Shown here piece after piece: positions 10,047-17,918 of a DNA stretch of 36,408 bases. Below the pieces are notes generated by a model, which worked only from the letters and a program-made list of their open reading frames with translations, did no database searches and was not told the DNA's origin. Each line of letters starts with the position of its first letter. Position 1 is the stretch's first letter. The position numbers were made by a program, and so were the translations under genes. Origin of the DNA: Candidatus Saccharimonadales bacterium (GTDB lineage Bacteria > Patescibacteriota > Saccharimonadia > UBA4664 > DATIHN01); assembly GCA_035480635.1 (NCBI GenBank), contig DATIHN010000024.1:1-36408 (forward strand), in the 5' to 3' direction.

Positions 10047-10736
10047 TTAGGCCAATGGCCAGTCGTAACCGGGGAAATCATCATGCTTTTGTTGAGCCGC
10101 TGAGATGCCCAACTCATCTAGAATGGCCGCCATTGCCGCAACCATTGGTTCTGGTCCTGAAACGTAATAGGTCTTGGTTTGGTAGTCGGGCAGAGCCTTG
10201 ATGGTTTGAGCATCAATACGTTTGGGTTCTAGGATATTATTCATAATCAATTTAGGATTTAGATTGGCAAAAGTTTGCAGCTCCGACCAAAAGACCGTGC
10301 CGGCCAGATCACGATTGCCATAAAGCAAAGTCACATCAAGTGCGACTTGTTTATGATCAGCCTGCTTGAGGATAGACCGAAATGGAGTAATGCCAATGCC
10401 ACCGGCGATGAAAACGTAACTGTTAGTGACGTCTTCGATGACAAAATCGCCATCGGGGCCATCGGCTTCGATTTGAGCTCCAACTGTTAATGCGCGTAAA
10501 TGGCGTTTAAACGAGCTGCTCTTAGGCGAAAACCGCGTGGTGATTTGCGGGTTGGCCTCAAATGGAGCGGCCGAGATGGTAAACCAGCGTTCAACGCCGC
10601 GATCATCGGCATCGTCATGCGGTAATGTGTAATGCAAGTACTGGCCGGCCTGCCAGGATAGCGGTTGCTCGGGCTTGAAGACGAAGGTGATGACATCGGG
10701 CGCTTCTGGACGTTTTTCGATCAAAGTTAACTTCAC
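10047..10736 (-). CDS. FAD/NAD(P)-binding ferredoxin-reductase-type oxidoreductase
   Basis: The 229-aa protein has the FNR fold order. An N-terminal FAD beta-barrel carries GQYLHY and RWFTISAAP (isoalloxazine-binding RxYS-like site). A nucleotide-binding half carries FIAGGIGITPFRSIL and YYVSGPEPMV. No iron-sulfur or globin domain is fused, so the electron partner must be separate. It probably moves electrons between NAD(P)H and a soluble or membrane carrier. The start is GTG at 10736; the only nearby ATG runs at once into TGA. TATAAT lies exactly 6 nt before this GTG, so the mRNA may be leaderless. Confidence 0.87.
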   Translation of the reverse strand: MKLTLIEKRPEAPDVITFVFKPEQPLSWQAGQYLHYTLPHDDADDRGVERWFTISAAPFEANPQITTRFSPKSSSFKRHLRALTVGAQIEADGPDGDFVIEDVTNSYVFIAGGIGITPFRSILKQADHKQVALDVTLLYGNRDLAGTVFWSELQTFANLNPKLIMNNILEPKRIDAQTIKALPDYQTKTYYVSGPEPMVAAMAAILDELGISAAQQKHDDFPGYDWPLA

Positions 10737-10742
10737 ATGCTA

Positions 10743-10748
10743 ATTATA
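10743..10748 (-). promoter_or_regulatory. Leaderless -10 (TATAAT) for the flavin oxidoreductase
   Basis: TATAAT, then TAGCAT, then GTG: the predicted transcription start falls at the start codon. There is no Shine-Dalgarno sequence at usable distance. Confidence 0.6.
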
Positions 10749-10767
10749 GCCTGCTTTGCGGAAGTTT

Positions 10768-11292
10768 ATGGCAACGACTACAATAACGCTAATGGCTAGA
10801 CTAACCAGAACCAGCGAATACGTCCGCAGCACCATCTTTGGTATCGAAGACAGCTTGGTTTCAACCACCGGCATTGTGGCTGGCGTCAGCGCCGGGTCCC
10901 ATCATCGACCCACGATTTTATTAGCCGCCATCGTAGCTGTCACCATTGAGGCCATGAGTATGGCAGCGGGTGAGTTTTTGAGCGACGAAGCCGTTCACGA
11001 GATGAACAAACGCCGGCGGGCTGGTGATAGCGCCATGGTCAGTGCCACTTTGATGTTCTTTGCTTATTTGTTGGCCGGTGCAATTCCAATCGTGCCGGTG
11101 ATTGTTTTCGCCTACCCTTCATCCATATTCATTAGTATTTTTTGCTCACTAATTGGGTTGTTTATACTGGGCTATGTTAAAGGCCGGGTAGTGCGTGTGA
11201 ACGCTACCCGCAGTGGCCTCAAAATACTACTCATCGGTGGAGTTACCGCGATCGTTGGCGTAATTGTTGGCCATTTCTTAAAAGCGGTTTGA
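10768..11292 (+). CDS. VIT1/CCC1-family iron/manganese transporter
   Basis: The protein shows the family motif FGIEDSLVSTTGIVAGVSAG near the N-terminus, followed by about five membrane segments and the acidic helix MAAGEFLSDEAVHEMN expected in this family. VIT/CCC1 proteins move Fe2+ or Mn2+ across membranes in exchange for protons, usually to lower cytosolic metal. The N-terminus is uncertain: ATG at 10768 follows GGAAG closely, an upstream in-frame TTG (10756) and a downstream ATG (10792) are also possible. It is divergent from the flavin oxidoreductase and ends 1 nt from the convergent His-rich protein gene. Confidence 0.87.
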   Translation: MATTTITLMARLTRTSEYVRSTIFGIEDSLVSTTGIVAGVSAGSHHRPTILLAAIVAVTIEAMSMAAGEFLSDEAVHEMNKRRRAGDSAMVSATLMFFAYLLAGAIPIVPVIVFAYPSSIFISIFCSLIGLFILGYVKGRVVRVNATRSGLKILLIGGVTAIVGVIVGHFLKAV

Positions 11293-11293
11293 G

Positions 11294-11821
11294 TTAAAGA
11301 TCGGCCGGGAAAGTATAGGGCGGCGGAGCCACCACCTGGCCTGATTCAACCGTAATAACATCGTGCTGGTTCAAGGGGAGCTGCTGTGGGTCACCAGGGT
11401 AGGGCTGGCCATTGACGTAGAAGCGCAAGGTTTGGCCGCTGGCAGCGGAGATAGCGCCGGCTTCAGTTGTGCTAAGCGGCTGGCCCCAAACGGCAAAGAA
11501 ATCGCCAAGGGTAAAATTGGTGCGCTCTGGAGATTCAATGTGAATAATGCCATCGGTTTGGTGGGTATGAAGCCAATACAGGCAGTTGGCGTCTTTATTG
11601 ATACCGATGCCAGCCGGCACTTCAACATTTTGGCCATCGTTGATCATAGTTAAATGGGCATGCCAGTGGACTTTGACCATTTCGGTCTGACATTCAATGC
11701 CGTTGATAGCCGGCGCCGTCGAAGATTGACTGGAGCCAGATTTCGAGCTGTGATTACCTAAGACAAAGATACCAACTAGGACAATCACGGCACCTACTAA
11801 TATGATCCAGAAGCGTTTCAT
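11294..11821 (-). CDS. Membrane-anchored extracellular His-rich protein of unknown function
   Basis: Residues 5-22 are a hydrophobic N-terminal anchor, followed by a Ser-rich linker and a domain of about 130 residues. That domain holds clustered histidines: VHWHAHLTM and YWLHTHQTDGIIHIES, then FTLGDFFAVWGQPL. Two cysteines (about 44 and 84) could form a disulfide outside the cell. The strong His conservation style suggests metal binding, but I cannot name a characterised family. Neighbours include an iron transporter and a cupredoxin-like protein, which fits a metal role. The gene has TAAGAT exactly 6 nt before ATG, so it may be leaderless. Confidence 0.75.
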   Translation of the reverse strand: MKRFWIILVGAVIVLVGIFVLGNHSSKSGSSQSSTAPAINGIECQTEMVKVHWHAHLTMINDGQNVEVPAGIGINKDANCLYWLHTHQTDGIIHIESPERTNFTLGDFFAVWGQPLSTTEAGAISAASGQTLRFYVNGQPYPGDPQQLPLNQHDVITVESGQVVAPPPYTFPADL

Positions 11822-11827
11822 TCCACA

Positions 11828-11833
11828 ATCTTA
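11828..11833 (-). promoter_or_regulatory. Leaderless -10 (TAAGAT) for the His-rich anchored protein
   Basis: TAAGAT, 6 nt (TGTGGA), ATG. It is a weaker hexamer than others in the window but has the same spacing. Confidence 0.4.
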
Positions 11834-11857
11834 ACGGCAGAACAGGTAGACTACAAG

Positions 11858-12040
11858 CTAGTCGGAAGGTCGGCCAGGTCTATTAATTCGCCCGAGGACA
11901 AAATAAACCACAGCGATAGTAATAATAACTGCTATTAGTAATCCGATAGCTAGCGGTTTATTGATGTCAGAAAAACTGTAAGTGCCGGAGTCATTTTGGC
12001 TAATACCTGTACCCACATCTTCAAGATGGGCTAGCATCAT
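11858..12040 (-). CDS. Small single-span membrane protein, 60 aa
   Basis: One hydrophobic helix (about residues 29-50, LAIGLLIAVIITIAVVYFVLG) follows a polar N-terminus, and the C-terminus is basic (RINRPGRPSD). Its ATG overlaps the TGA of the DoxX-like gene (ATGA at 12037-12040), strong evidence that it is a real, translationally coupled gene. It is the last of a three-gene run. I do not recognise the family; a small accessory subunit of the preceding membrane protein is plausible. Confidence 0.65.
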   Translation of the reverse strand: MMLAHLEDVGTGISQNDSGTYSFSDINKPLAIGLLIAVIITIAVVYFVLGRINRPGRPSD

Positions 12041-13026
12041 GCTTGAGCCCGACCCAAAATTTTATCGATGTAAGGCTTCATCCAGCGATCGACAGTATAG
12101 CGATCTTTGGGTGAAATTATTAGACCGATCGCAAGAACGTAGAGAATCAGATGAGGCCAAACCACTTCGCCAAAATAAAGTAGGGCTAGGGTCATCATGG
12201 CCAAAAGGAGGAATAGGGTCCAGCGTAAGGCCAGTCCAAACACAATGCAAAAACCCACCAGCAGCTCGACCAGGCCAGCGCCAGCCACAAAGTAATCGGC
12301 ATTCATGTGGAAGAAATTTGCCAAGTGGTATTGATTGTAAACTGCTACTGTCAGATCCGGGTGGAGTAATTTGACTGTGATCGCCGTGTAGATCAGAGCG
12401 ACACCGAAACAAACTCTAATTATTGGGATGGCCTGAGTTTGGTAACGCCTAAGCCATGAGCCGCTGATGGGGGTTGACCGAAGCTTGGCATCAAGCGTGT
12501 AGACGTCTCCTCCCATAATCAAGATGGCCATCAGGGCGCCGAAGTAAGTCAGGTAGGTTAGCAGGTATGTGTGCCAGAAGAAAGCCATGAAGAAAAATAA
12601 AACCAATCCCAGCCAGGCCGCTGGTTGGACCGCAAGTCCGGCCAGTAACAGCGCACCGATCAATATTAAGAGCAACCGCAGCACTGTCGTACCTGTAGTC
12701 ACGTCACCCAACTGAAGTTCGGGTCCAAAAATGCTGTGACTGGCGGCAGCCAGGATTAAGGCAGCGGCCACACCAATGCGGATAAGGGCGGGTGCAAATT
12801 TGGCACCGCGCTCAAATTTTTTACCCAATCGCGCGACTGGCGGCCAAGCTGATAAACCAATGGCTACTAAATAGCTCAAAGTGATTAGTAAAGTTAGGCC
12901 AATAGATAGGGCGAGATGATGTCGGTTAATGAGTTGGCCGATGGTTGTATGTGCGGGGCCGTTGACGCCGTTAAAAAAAGCTTGTCGGTTGGTAACGTAG
13001 GCTTCGTGACCAAAAAAGAAACGCAT
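12037..13026 (-). CDS. DoxX-like multi-span membrane protein, 329 aa
   Basis: The protein has about eight hydrophobic segments and a short N-terminal segment (MRFFFGHEAYVTNRQAF). The C-terminal half, with a repeated four-helix pattern including VAGAGLVELLVGFCIVFGLA, resembles DoxX/MauE-type membrane proteins, which have roles in quinone or thiol redox steps in some bacteria. The exact activity here is unknown. The gene starts inside the stop of the 210-aa gene (TAATG) and overlaps the 60-aa gene downstream (ATGA), so all three are likely made together. Confidence 0.7.
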   Translation of the reverse strand: MRFFFGHEAYVTNRQAFFNGVNGPAHTTIGQLINRHHLALSIGLTLLITLSYLVAIGLSAWPPVARLGKKFERGAKFAPALIRIGVAAALILAAASHSIFGPELQLGDVTTGTTVLRLLLILIGALLLAGLAVQPAAWLGLVLFFFMAFFWHTYLLTYLTYFGALMAILIMGGDVYTLDAKLRSTPISGSWLRRYQTQAIPIIRVCFGVALIYTAITVKLLHPDLTVAVYNQYHLANFFHMNADYFVAGAGLVELLVGFCIVFGLALRWTLFLLLAMMTLALLYFGEVVWPHLILYVLAIGLIISPKDRYTVDRWMKPYIDKILGRAQA

Positions 13027-13658
13027 TAAACTACTCCAGTTGAGTCATCATATTGATTGCTGGTGCGGCAGAAGTGCCAAGTCATACCGATCAATAGTGC
13101 AAGTAGGACAGCTGCAAGATAACCGTAGTCTAAAAATCGAAAGTCCTGGGTGACAAACTGCGATAACTCGACCCCCAGACCAAGCCCGACTATGGCTAGC
13201 GTTAACCATTGTTTAGTCAAGCGGCTTTTGATTTCTTTATGCAAGATCGAAAAGTTGGAGCGGGAATAAAGGAAAATACCCACACTCGAAACAGCAATTG
13301 TAGCAAAGCGCAGAAACTTATCGTGGGTAACCGCCCCGATCACTAGAGGCGTTGCGAAAATAAAGAGGTAGAGTCCCAGAAATTCCAAAATGTTGTTAGC
13401 ATACTCCAAATATTTTTGAACCAGGTTCAGCTCACCGGCAGAAATTTCGATGCCAGCATTTGAATAAATCGAGGCTGCAAAGATAAAGCTAAAGGTCGAG
13501 ATGATCAAAAACAGCAGGGGGACTTTGATAGTTGAATCAAACGAACTAAACTGGGCGATTAAAATTCCAGTGAAGAAAAGCGATACGGCGCTCATAAAAG
13601 AAGCGAAGGTTACACCGACCGAGACTTCCCAGTTCAAGGTGTCTTTTGATGCTGCCAT
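13026..13658 (-). CDS. Six-span membrane protein of unknown function
   Basis: Hydrophobic segments are visible at about 15-35, 45-65, 90-112, 118-132, 150-168 and 177-195. No motif is recognised. It is the first gene of a compact run with the DoxX-like protein and the 60-aa membrane protein, joined by 1-nt and 4-nt overlaps. TGCTATATT, an extended -10, ends exactly 6 nt before the ATG, predicting a leaderless message for the run. Confidence 0.65.
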   Translation of the reverse strand: MAASKDTLNWEVSVGVTFASFMSAVSLFFTGILIAQFSSFDSTIKVPLLFLIISTFSFIFAASIYSNAGIEISAGELNLVQKYLEYANNILEFLGLYLFIFATPLVIGAVTHDKFLRFATIAVSSVGIFLYSRSNFSILHKEIKSRLTKQWLTLAIVGLGLGVELSQFVTQDFRFLDYGYLAAVLLALLIGMTWHFCRTSNQYDDSTGVV

Positions 13659-13664
13659 AAGGCC

Positions 13665-13673
13665 AATATAGCA
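13665..13673 (-). promoter_or_regulatory. Leaderless extended -10 (TGCTATATT) of the three-gene membrane run
   Basis: Extended -10, then GGCCTT, then ATG at 13658. There is no Shine-Dalgarno sequence. Confidence 0.6.
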
Positions 13674-13718
13674 CTATGGCACTAAAAGCGTAAGCGTAAT
13701 CGAGAAAATGGCCGTGAT

Positions 13719-14141
13719 TTACTGAACGGTGATTGAACCGGTTTGGCTGGCTTCTAGGTGGTTGTGATAACCCCAAGTTCCGGTTTTGCTGATCGTAAAA
13801 GTGGCACTTTGACCTGCCGCTACAGCGCCGACGTTTAGTTCGGTGTTGTCGGTATGGGCCGGGTGGGGGTTAGAATCCAACTGGAGCGAGCGAGATGAGG
13901 CGTTCATGATGGTAATGGTATCGCCGGCTTTGACGGTTATGGTGTTAGGCGAAAAGCCGCTGCCGGTGTAAGTAATGGTGGCGGCCGACTGTGGCGCCGT
14001 TTGACCGGTAGTGTCAGTGCTTTGGGTCGATGTGGTGCTAGTAGAGTTTGAATTGCTATTGTTACCAGACCGGGCCACTATAATGCCACCGACTGCCAAA
14101 ATCACTACAACTATGCCGATAATCCAATATTTCGATTTCAT
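13719..14141 (-). CDS. Membrane-anchored cupredoxin-like protein
   Basis: An N-terminal anchor (residues 6-23) and a long Asn/Ser/Thr linker precede a cupredoxin-like beta domain: YTGSGFSPNTITVKAGDTI, then SNPHPAHTDN, then GTWGYHNHLEASQTGSITV. Classical blue-copper proteins end with Cys-x-His-x-Met; here the Cys and Met are absent and the likely ligands are histidines (HPAH and YHNH). It may carry or store copper or may have lost electron transfer; this is inference. It has a clear GGAGG about 7 nt before the ATG, unlike its leaderless neighbours. Confidence 0.8.
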   Translation of the reverse strand: MKSKYWIIGIVVVILAVGGIIVARSGNNSNSNSTSTTSTQSTDTTGQTAPQSAATITYTGSGFSPNTITVKAGDTITIMNASSRSLQLDSNPHPAHTDNTELNVGAVAAGQSATFTISKTGTWGYHNHLEASQTGSITVQ

Positions 14142-14203
14142 ATTTATCCTCCAGCTAACATTCTAACAATTTATTCAGCTTGCATTAAGCATAAGGATAA
14201 AGG

Positions 14204-14209
14204 TTTAAT
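14204..14209 (+). promoter_or_regulatory. Leaderless -10 (TTTAAT) for the small DoxX protein
   Basis: TTTAAT, 6 nt (AACTAT), ATG at 14216. No Shine-Dalgarno sequence is seen. Confidence 0.5.
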
Positions 14210-14215
14210 AACTAT

Positions 14216-14560
14216 ATGCAACAAAGCCGCACAGCCAAACTGTTACTTCGGATCGGGCTAGCCAGTGTTTTCCTCTACGCCGCCGCGAGTGCCACAATTC
14301 ATCCCAACAATTGGATTGGGTATCTGCCCAGTCTGTTGGATTCATTTGGATCACGCGAAGTCTGGCTAAAGGTCTTTTCGTTGTTACAAGTTGGTTTGGG
14401 TCTGTGGCTGCTATCGGGTTGGCGTACTAAAGACGCCGCTTGGGCCACTATGCTCATGACAGCTGGCATTATACTAGCCAACCTTCACGTATTCGATGTG
14501 ACCTTCCGCGACATCACAATATTCTTTGCCGCCTGGGCGCTAGCCGTCCTTGAGAGTTAG
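14216..14560 (+). CDS. DoxX-family small membrane protein, 114 aa
   Basis: Four hydrophobic helices with the DoxX pattern: LLLRIGLASVFLYAA near the N-terminus, then LLQVGLGLWLLSG and a C-terminal ITIFFAAWALAVLES. In other bacteria DoxX partners redox proteins at the membrane; the role here is unknown. It is transcribed alone and its stop overlaps the convergent 56-aa gene by 4 nt. Confidence 0.75.
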   Translation: MQQSRTAKLLLRIGLASVFLYAAASATIHPNNWIGYLPSLLDSFGSREVWLKVFSLLQVGLGLWLLSGWRTKDAAWATMLMTAGIILANLHVFDVTFRDITIFFAAWALAVLES

Positions 14561-14727
14561 CTTTTACGCATCATATCCAATACCACGGCAACCACCATCA
14601 CAGCCACGCCTACCCAAACATTGGATAGACTTGTAAAAACTGTGGCTAGGACTAAACCTAATCCTAAGCCAAATAAACTATGCATTAAGACATGGGGTTT
14701 AAAACAGGCTTTCATTTTCTCACTCAT
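14557..14727 (-). CDS. Small two-span membrane protein, 56 aa
   Basis: Starts ATG at 14727 with a near-perfect AGGAGGTGA about 5 nt upstream, one of the strongest ribosome sites in the window. The protein begins MSEKMKACFKPHVLM and has two short hydrophobic stretches (about 16-30 and 37-50) ending in DMMRKS. Its start lies inside the 3' end of the 59-aa gene (8-nt overlap), so it is the third gene of a coupled set with the hydrolase. The family is not recognised; the ORF is below common length cut-offs. Confidence 0.65.
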   Translation of the reverse strand: MSEKMKACFKPHVLMHSLFGLGLGLVLATVFTSLSNVWVGVAVMVVAVVLDMMRKS

Positions 14728-14899
14728 CTAACTCACCTCCTTTCTGCTTATGATTAGGATAAACCCAGGTTTTGATTTTGACCATGGTTCGCCGGGCGAT
14801 ATCACGGATTGGTCGCCAAATTAGAGCTAAGGCTGGTAGGGCGACTGCCCAATTTTCGGGCGCATCAATCGGCGTATGGTGAGCCACCATCCAAATCAT
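14720..14899 (-). CDS. Small protein, 59 aa, coupled to the hydrolase
   Basis: The ATG at 14899 overlaps the TGA of the alpha/beta hydrolase gene (ATGA), and its own stop overlaps the next small gene. The protein begins MIWMVAHHTPIDAPENW, has one hydrophobic segment (about 17-28, WAVALPALALIW) and a basic, then polar C-terminus ending KGGELDE. The family is not recognised. The chain of overlaps argues for a real gene whose product acts with its neighbours. Confidence 0.6.
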   Translation of the reverse strand: MIWMVAHHTPIDAPENWAVALPALALIWRPIRDIARRTMVKIKTWVYPNHKQKGGELDE

Positions 14900-15945
14900 A
14901 AATGGCTCCGGTAAAAAGCAATGGCGCGTTGCATCAGCAGGCTGCGATCGGCGGTAAAGTTATGGTCGTTGCCAGGGTAGAGGTAATATTCAACTGGTTT
15001 TGAACTTTGCTGTAAGGCCCGGACCAAATGGTCGGAGAAAATTTTTGGGACAACGGTATCGCCGATGTCCTGGTGGACTTGAACGGCACCGGTAATGTCG
15101 CCAACGTAGTTGATGGCTGAAGCACTGTTCCAAAAATCCGGATCAGTTTTGGGTGTACCGAACTGATCGATTAAATGTTGGCGAATACCCTGAACTAAGG
15201 CCAGCGGCCGATCGTTAGGGGCAGGACTATTGGGCCAATTGTAAAAAATGTCGTTGAACGAGCCAACCACGCCAGCCGCAACGACGGTAGCTTTAACGTC
15301 TGGAGAGGCGACAATTGTGCGCAGGCTAACGTGCCCGCCCATACTGTGGCCAAACAGACCGATCCGATTGGCGTTGGCCTTGGGATATTGTTTGAGAGTG
15401 CTGATGAGGTTGAGTACATCGTAGGCGTAAACCGGCGAAAAGTGCCCACCCTCAGGTTGACCCTGGCTACCCGCATTGCCGCGGTAGTCGGGTTTGACCA
15501 CCATGAAGCCGGCCCGGGCCAGAGTGGCGACCCAATCCCGGTAGCTACTGGCGGTTTGGTACTGCGCTGGGTCGATGTAGCCGTGATTAAAAATGATAAC
15601 TGGCCAGCCACCGGCTGGTTCGGGCGACGTTGGCACCGCTAGCAGCGCAAAAATTTTTAACCCATCCGAAGTGTAGGAGGCAATATAGCTATGATAGCCA
15701 CCTTGGTCCCCCAGATCAGTTTCAGTTACCAATTGGCTAGCCGGATAGCTTCGGCTACGAATGGCGTCGATTTGGAGCGGATTCAGCGCCGGCGCTGGAG
15801 TTGCCTGGGGCTGACTTGCAGATCTAGGTGTTTGGGTTGGTTGAATTTGGTTCGAGTGATGGCGATTCCAATAGCTGGCTCCGCTGGCGCCCAAACTGGC
15901 CACCAGTAGTACAGCCACAACCACATAATTAAGCTTGCCTTTCAC
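14896..15945 (-). CDS. Exported alpha/beta hydrolase (S9/dienelactone-hydrolase type)
   Basis: The N-terminal 25 residues form a signal/anchor. The catalytic domain follows with VIIFNHGY (oxyanion strand), the nucleophile elbow GLFGHSMGGHVS (Ser in GHSMG), and a C-terminal catalytic His in YPGNDHNF; an acid is expected near QDIGDTVVP. The fold serves esterases and prolyl peptidases, so the substrate is open. The start is GTG at 15945 with TATGAT exactly 6 nt upstream, so it is probably leaderless. Two small ORFs are coupled behind it. Confidence 0.87.
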   Translation of the reverse strand: MKGKLNYVVVAVLLVASLGASGASYWNRHHSNQIQPTQTPRSASQPQATPAPALNPLQIDAIRSRSYPASQLVTETDLGDQGGYHSYIASYTSDGLKIFALLAVPTSPEPAGGWPVIIFNHGYIDPAQYQTASSYRDWVATLARAGFMVVKPDYRGNAGSQGQPEGGHFSPVYAYDVLNLISTLKQYPKANANRIGLFGHSMGGHVSLRTIVASPDVKATVVAAGVVGSFNDIFYNWPNSPAPNDRPLALVQGIRQHLIDQFGTPKTDPDFWNSASAINYVGDITGAVQVHQDIGDTVVPKIFSDHLVRALQQSSKPVEYYLYPGNDHNFTADRSLLMQRAIAFYRSHL

Positions 15946-15951
15946 CCACTT

Positions 15952-15957
15952 ATCATA
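15952..15957 (-). promoter_or_regulatory. Leaderless -10 (TATGAT) for the hydrolase set
   Basis: TATGAT, then AAGTGG, then GTG at 15945. The same spacing supports the GTG start. Confidence 0.55.
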
Positions 15958-15975
15958 ACGCCAAAATGGCTTGAT

Positions 15976-16752
15976 CTAGGCCATACGCTTGTATTCGCGA
16001 ATCGAAAGCGGCACAAAAACTATCATTATTCCTATGATCCAAAATATTGACCTCCAAACCGAACTAACACTACCGGCGCCGAGAGCTAAGTAACGACCGG
16101 CATTAACGACCTGGGTTACTGGTTGGTGATTAGCGAAGGCCTGTAGCCATGAGGGCATGGTTTCAATCGGCACGTAGGCAGCACTGGCAAAAGTCAGGGG
16201 GAAAATAAAAAGAAAGGTAGCCAGTTGAGCCGTTTCAGCGTCCTTAACTTTCATACCAATAAATGCAAATACCCAAGAAATGGCATAGCCAAAAGTCACC
16301 GTCAAAGCAACCATCCCAATGGCTCCAAAAAAACCGTTCTGAAACCTAAAACCTAAAATAAATCCAACCGTAATCATGATTGCTGTTACGACCAGATTTC
16401 GAACTGTATCGGATAGCGTTCGGCCCGCCAGCACTGCCAGTCGACTCATTGGCAGCGAGCGAAAGCGATCCATAATCCCCTTGCCCATGTCCTCAGCTAA
16501 ACCAATGCCCGTCTGAACGCCACCGAACATGATCGTTTGAACAAGAATCCCTGGTAGCAAAAAGTTAATGTATTTTCCGCCCGGAACACCGGCTGCCAAA
16601 CCGATGGCGCCGCCAAAGACAAAGTTGAACAGCACCAAGAACATGATCGGTTGGATCGAAGAGAAGAAGACCAATTGAGGCAAACGTAAATAACGGCGCA
16701 AATTGCGCTTGGTGATGGTAACGGTATCAACTAGTCCCCAACTAATGTTCAT
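15976..16752 (-). CDS. ABC-2 type transporter permease (DrrB-like)
   Basis: Six membrane segments and the ABC-2 permease pattern are visible: RNLRRYLRLPQLVFFSSIQP near the start, LLPGILVQTIMFGG in the middle, and FPLTFASAAYVPIETMPSWLQ, the conserved ABC-2 signature, near residue 190. It would form the export channel for the ATPase encoded just upstream; the ATG overlaps that gene's TGA (ATGA at 16749-16752). The cargo is unknown; this group handles drugs, lipids or polymers. Confidence 0.9.
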   Translation of the reverse strand: MNISWGLVDTVTITKRNLRRYLRLPQLVFFSSIQPIMFLVLFNFVFGGAIGLAAGVPGGKYINFLLPGILVQTIMFGGVQTGIGLAEDMGKGIMDRFRSLPMSRLAVLAGRTLSDTVRNLVVTAIMITVGFILGFRFQNGFFGAIGMVALTVTFGYAISWVFAFIGMKVKDAETAQLATFLFIFPLTFASAAYVPIETMPSWLQAFANHQPVTQVVNAGRYLALGAGSVSSVWRSIFWIIGIMIVFVPLSIREYKRMA

Positions 16753-17795
16753 GATCTTCCGCCTTTGGCAGCAGCCTCGGCTTTTTCTGATTCAGTTCGT
16801 CTGCCCGTTAAGTTCAAAAAGACGTCATCGAGCGAAGGCCGATGCAGAGCAATGGCGGCTAATTCGACTTTGGCCTCGTTCAGGGCCTGAACAATCGCTA
16901 GTAAATCCTTGGCGCCGTGCTCAACTGGCACGGTAATGTTGTTGCCGCCGTCTTCCCTGGTTGGATGTCTTTTGGCGATACCCTCAACAGCTTTGATGGT
17001 TTTGGCAGAATCGTCGGCATGGGCCAGTTCTAATTCAACGACGTCTCCACCAAGTTTGGCCTTCAGCGAATCACTGGTGCCTTCGGCGATAATTTTGCCG
17101 TAGTTCATCACTGCAATCTGATCGGCCAGTTCGTCAGCTTCTTCCAGATATTGAGTGGTTAAAAGAATACTGCGGCCTTCGCGGACAAGTTCGCGGATGA
17201 TTTCCCAAAGGTTCAAGCGTGTGGCGGGATCGAGGCCGGTAGTTGGTTCATCGAGCAGGAGGACCTTGGGTTGACCAATCAGGCTGGCTCCCAGATCCAA
17301 GCGGCGGCGCATCCCACCGGAATAATTTTTGACCGGTCGATTAGCGGCATCAGTTAATTGCAAGCGATCGAGTAGATCCAGGGTCCGTTTTTTGGTCTCT
17401 TCATGACCCAGATGATACAGCCGCCCAGTCATATAAATATTTTCGTATCCGGTTGAAAATTCATCGATGGCCGCATATTGGCCGGCCAGACCAACCACTT
17501 CCCTGACCTTTTGTGGATCCTTAATAGCATCGATGCCTAAGACTTTAATGTCGCCCCGATCCGGTACCGAAAGCGTCGAAAGCATTCGTACTAAAGTGGT
17601 TTTGCCAGCACCGTTGGGCCCGAGTAAAGCAAAAATTTTACCGGCCTCAGCTGCCAGACTGACACCGTCCAAAGCTTTAACGTCATCGAAGTATTTAAAG
17701 ACGCCTTTGGCTACAAAGGCATGCTGGTTGCTAGTTGGATCTTGGTCCTTCACTTTATCGATAATACCAGACAATTGCAGCTTGGTTTCATTCAA
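16749..17795 (-). CDS. ABC transporter ATPase (DrrA-like)
   Basis: The nucleotide-binding domain (about residues 26-250) carries Walker A LLGPNGAGKTTLVRML, the signature NYSGGMRRRLDLGASL, Walker B VLLLDEPTTGLDP and the H-loop region LLTTQYLEEADELADQ. The pattern matches the daunorubicin-resistance DrrA group. A C-terminal extension of about 80 residues is typical of it. It energises the permease encoded next to it. The promoter is uncertain: a TAAAAT lies at 17820-17825. The gene is divergent from the RRM gene, with the palindrome AAATAGCTATTT (17839-17850) between them. Confidence 0.93.
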   Translation of the reverse strand: MNETKLQLSGIIDKVKDQDPTSNQHAFVAKGVFKYFDDVKALDGVSLAAEAGKIFALLGPNGAGKTTLVRMLSTLSVPDRGDIKVLGIDAIKDPQKVREVVGLAGQYAAIDEFSTGYENIYMTGRLYHLGHEETKKRTLDLLDRLQLTDAANRPVKNYSGGMRRRLDLGASLIGQPKVLLLDEPTTGLDPATRLNLWEIIRELVREGRSILLTTQYLEEADELADQIAVMNYGKIIAEGTSDSLKAKLGGDVVELELAHADDSAKTIKAVEGIAKRHPTREDGGNNITVPVEHGAKDLLAIVQALNEAKVELAAIALHRPSLDDVFLNLTGRRTESEKAEAAAKGGRS

Positions 17796-17838
17796 AATCC
17801 CAATCGGTCAATTAAGTTCGATTTTACAAATACCACTG

Positions 17839-17850
17839 AAATAGCTATTT
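17839..17850. promoter_or_regulatory. 12-nt palindrome between divergent ABC and RRM genes
   Basis: AAATAGCTATTT is a perfect palindrome lying between the RRM -10 (17876-17881) and the ABC operon start. It could be an operator. The A/T-rich context makes chance occurrence possible. Confidence 0.25.
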
Positions 17851-17872
17851 TTCTTTGCTAAACCCAGATTTA

Positions 17873-17881
17873 TGTTATAAT
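17873..17881 (+). promoter_or_regulatory. Extended -10 promoter (TGTTATAAT) of the RRM gene
   Basis: A perfect TATAAT with the TGn extension. Transcription would start near 17888, giving a leader of about 90 nt, in contrast to the leaderless genes. Confidence 0.65.
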
Positions 17882-17918
17882 TCAGGCGCAGAATAACTTC
17901 TATAGCCGTGTGCCCTTG

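Noticed and set aside
1591-17795. Alternative genetic code (TGA read as Gly)
   Set aside because: TGA ends many well-defined genes here, including ATGA overlaps at 1591, 12037, 14896 and 16749.
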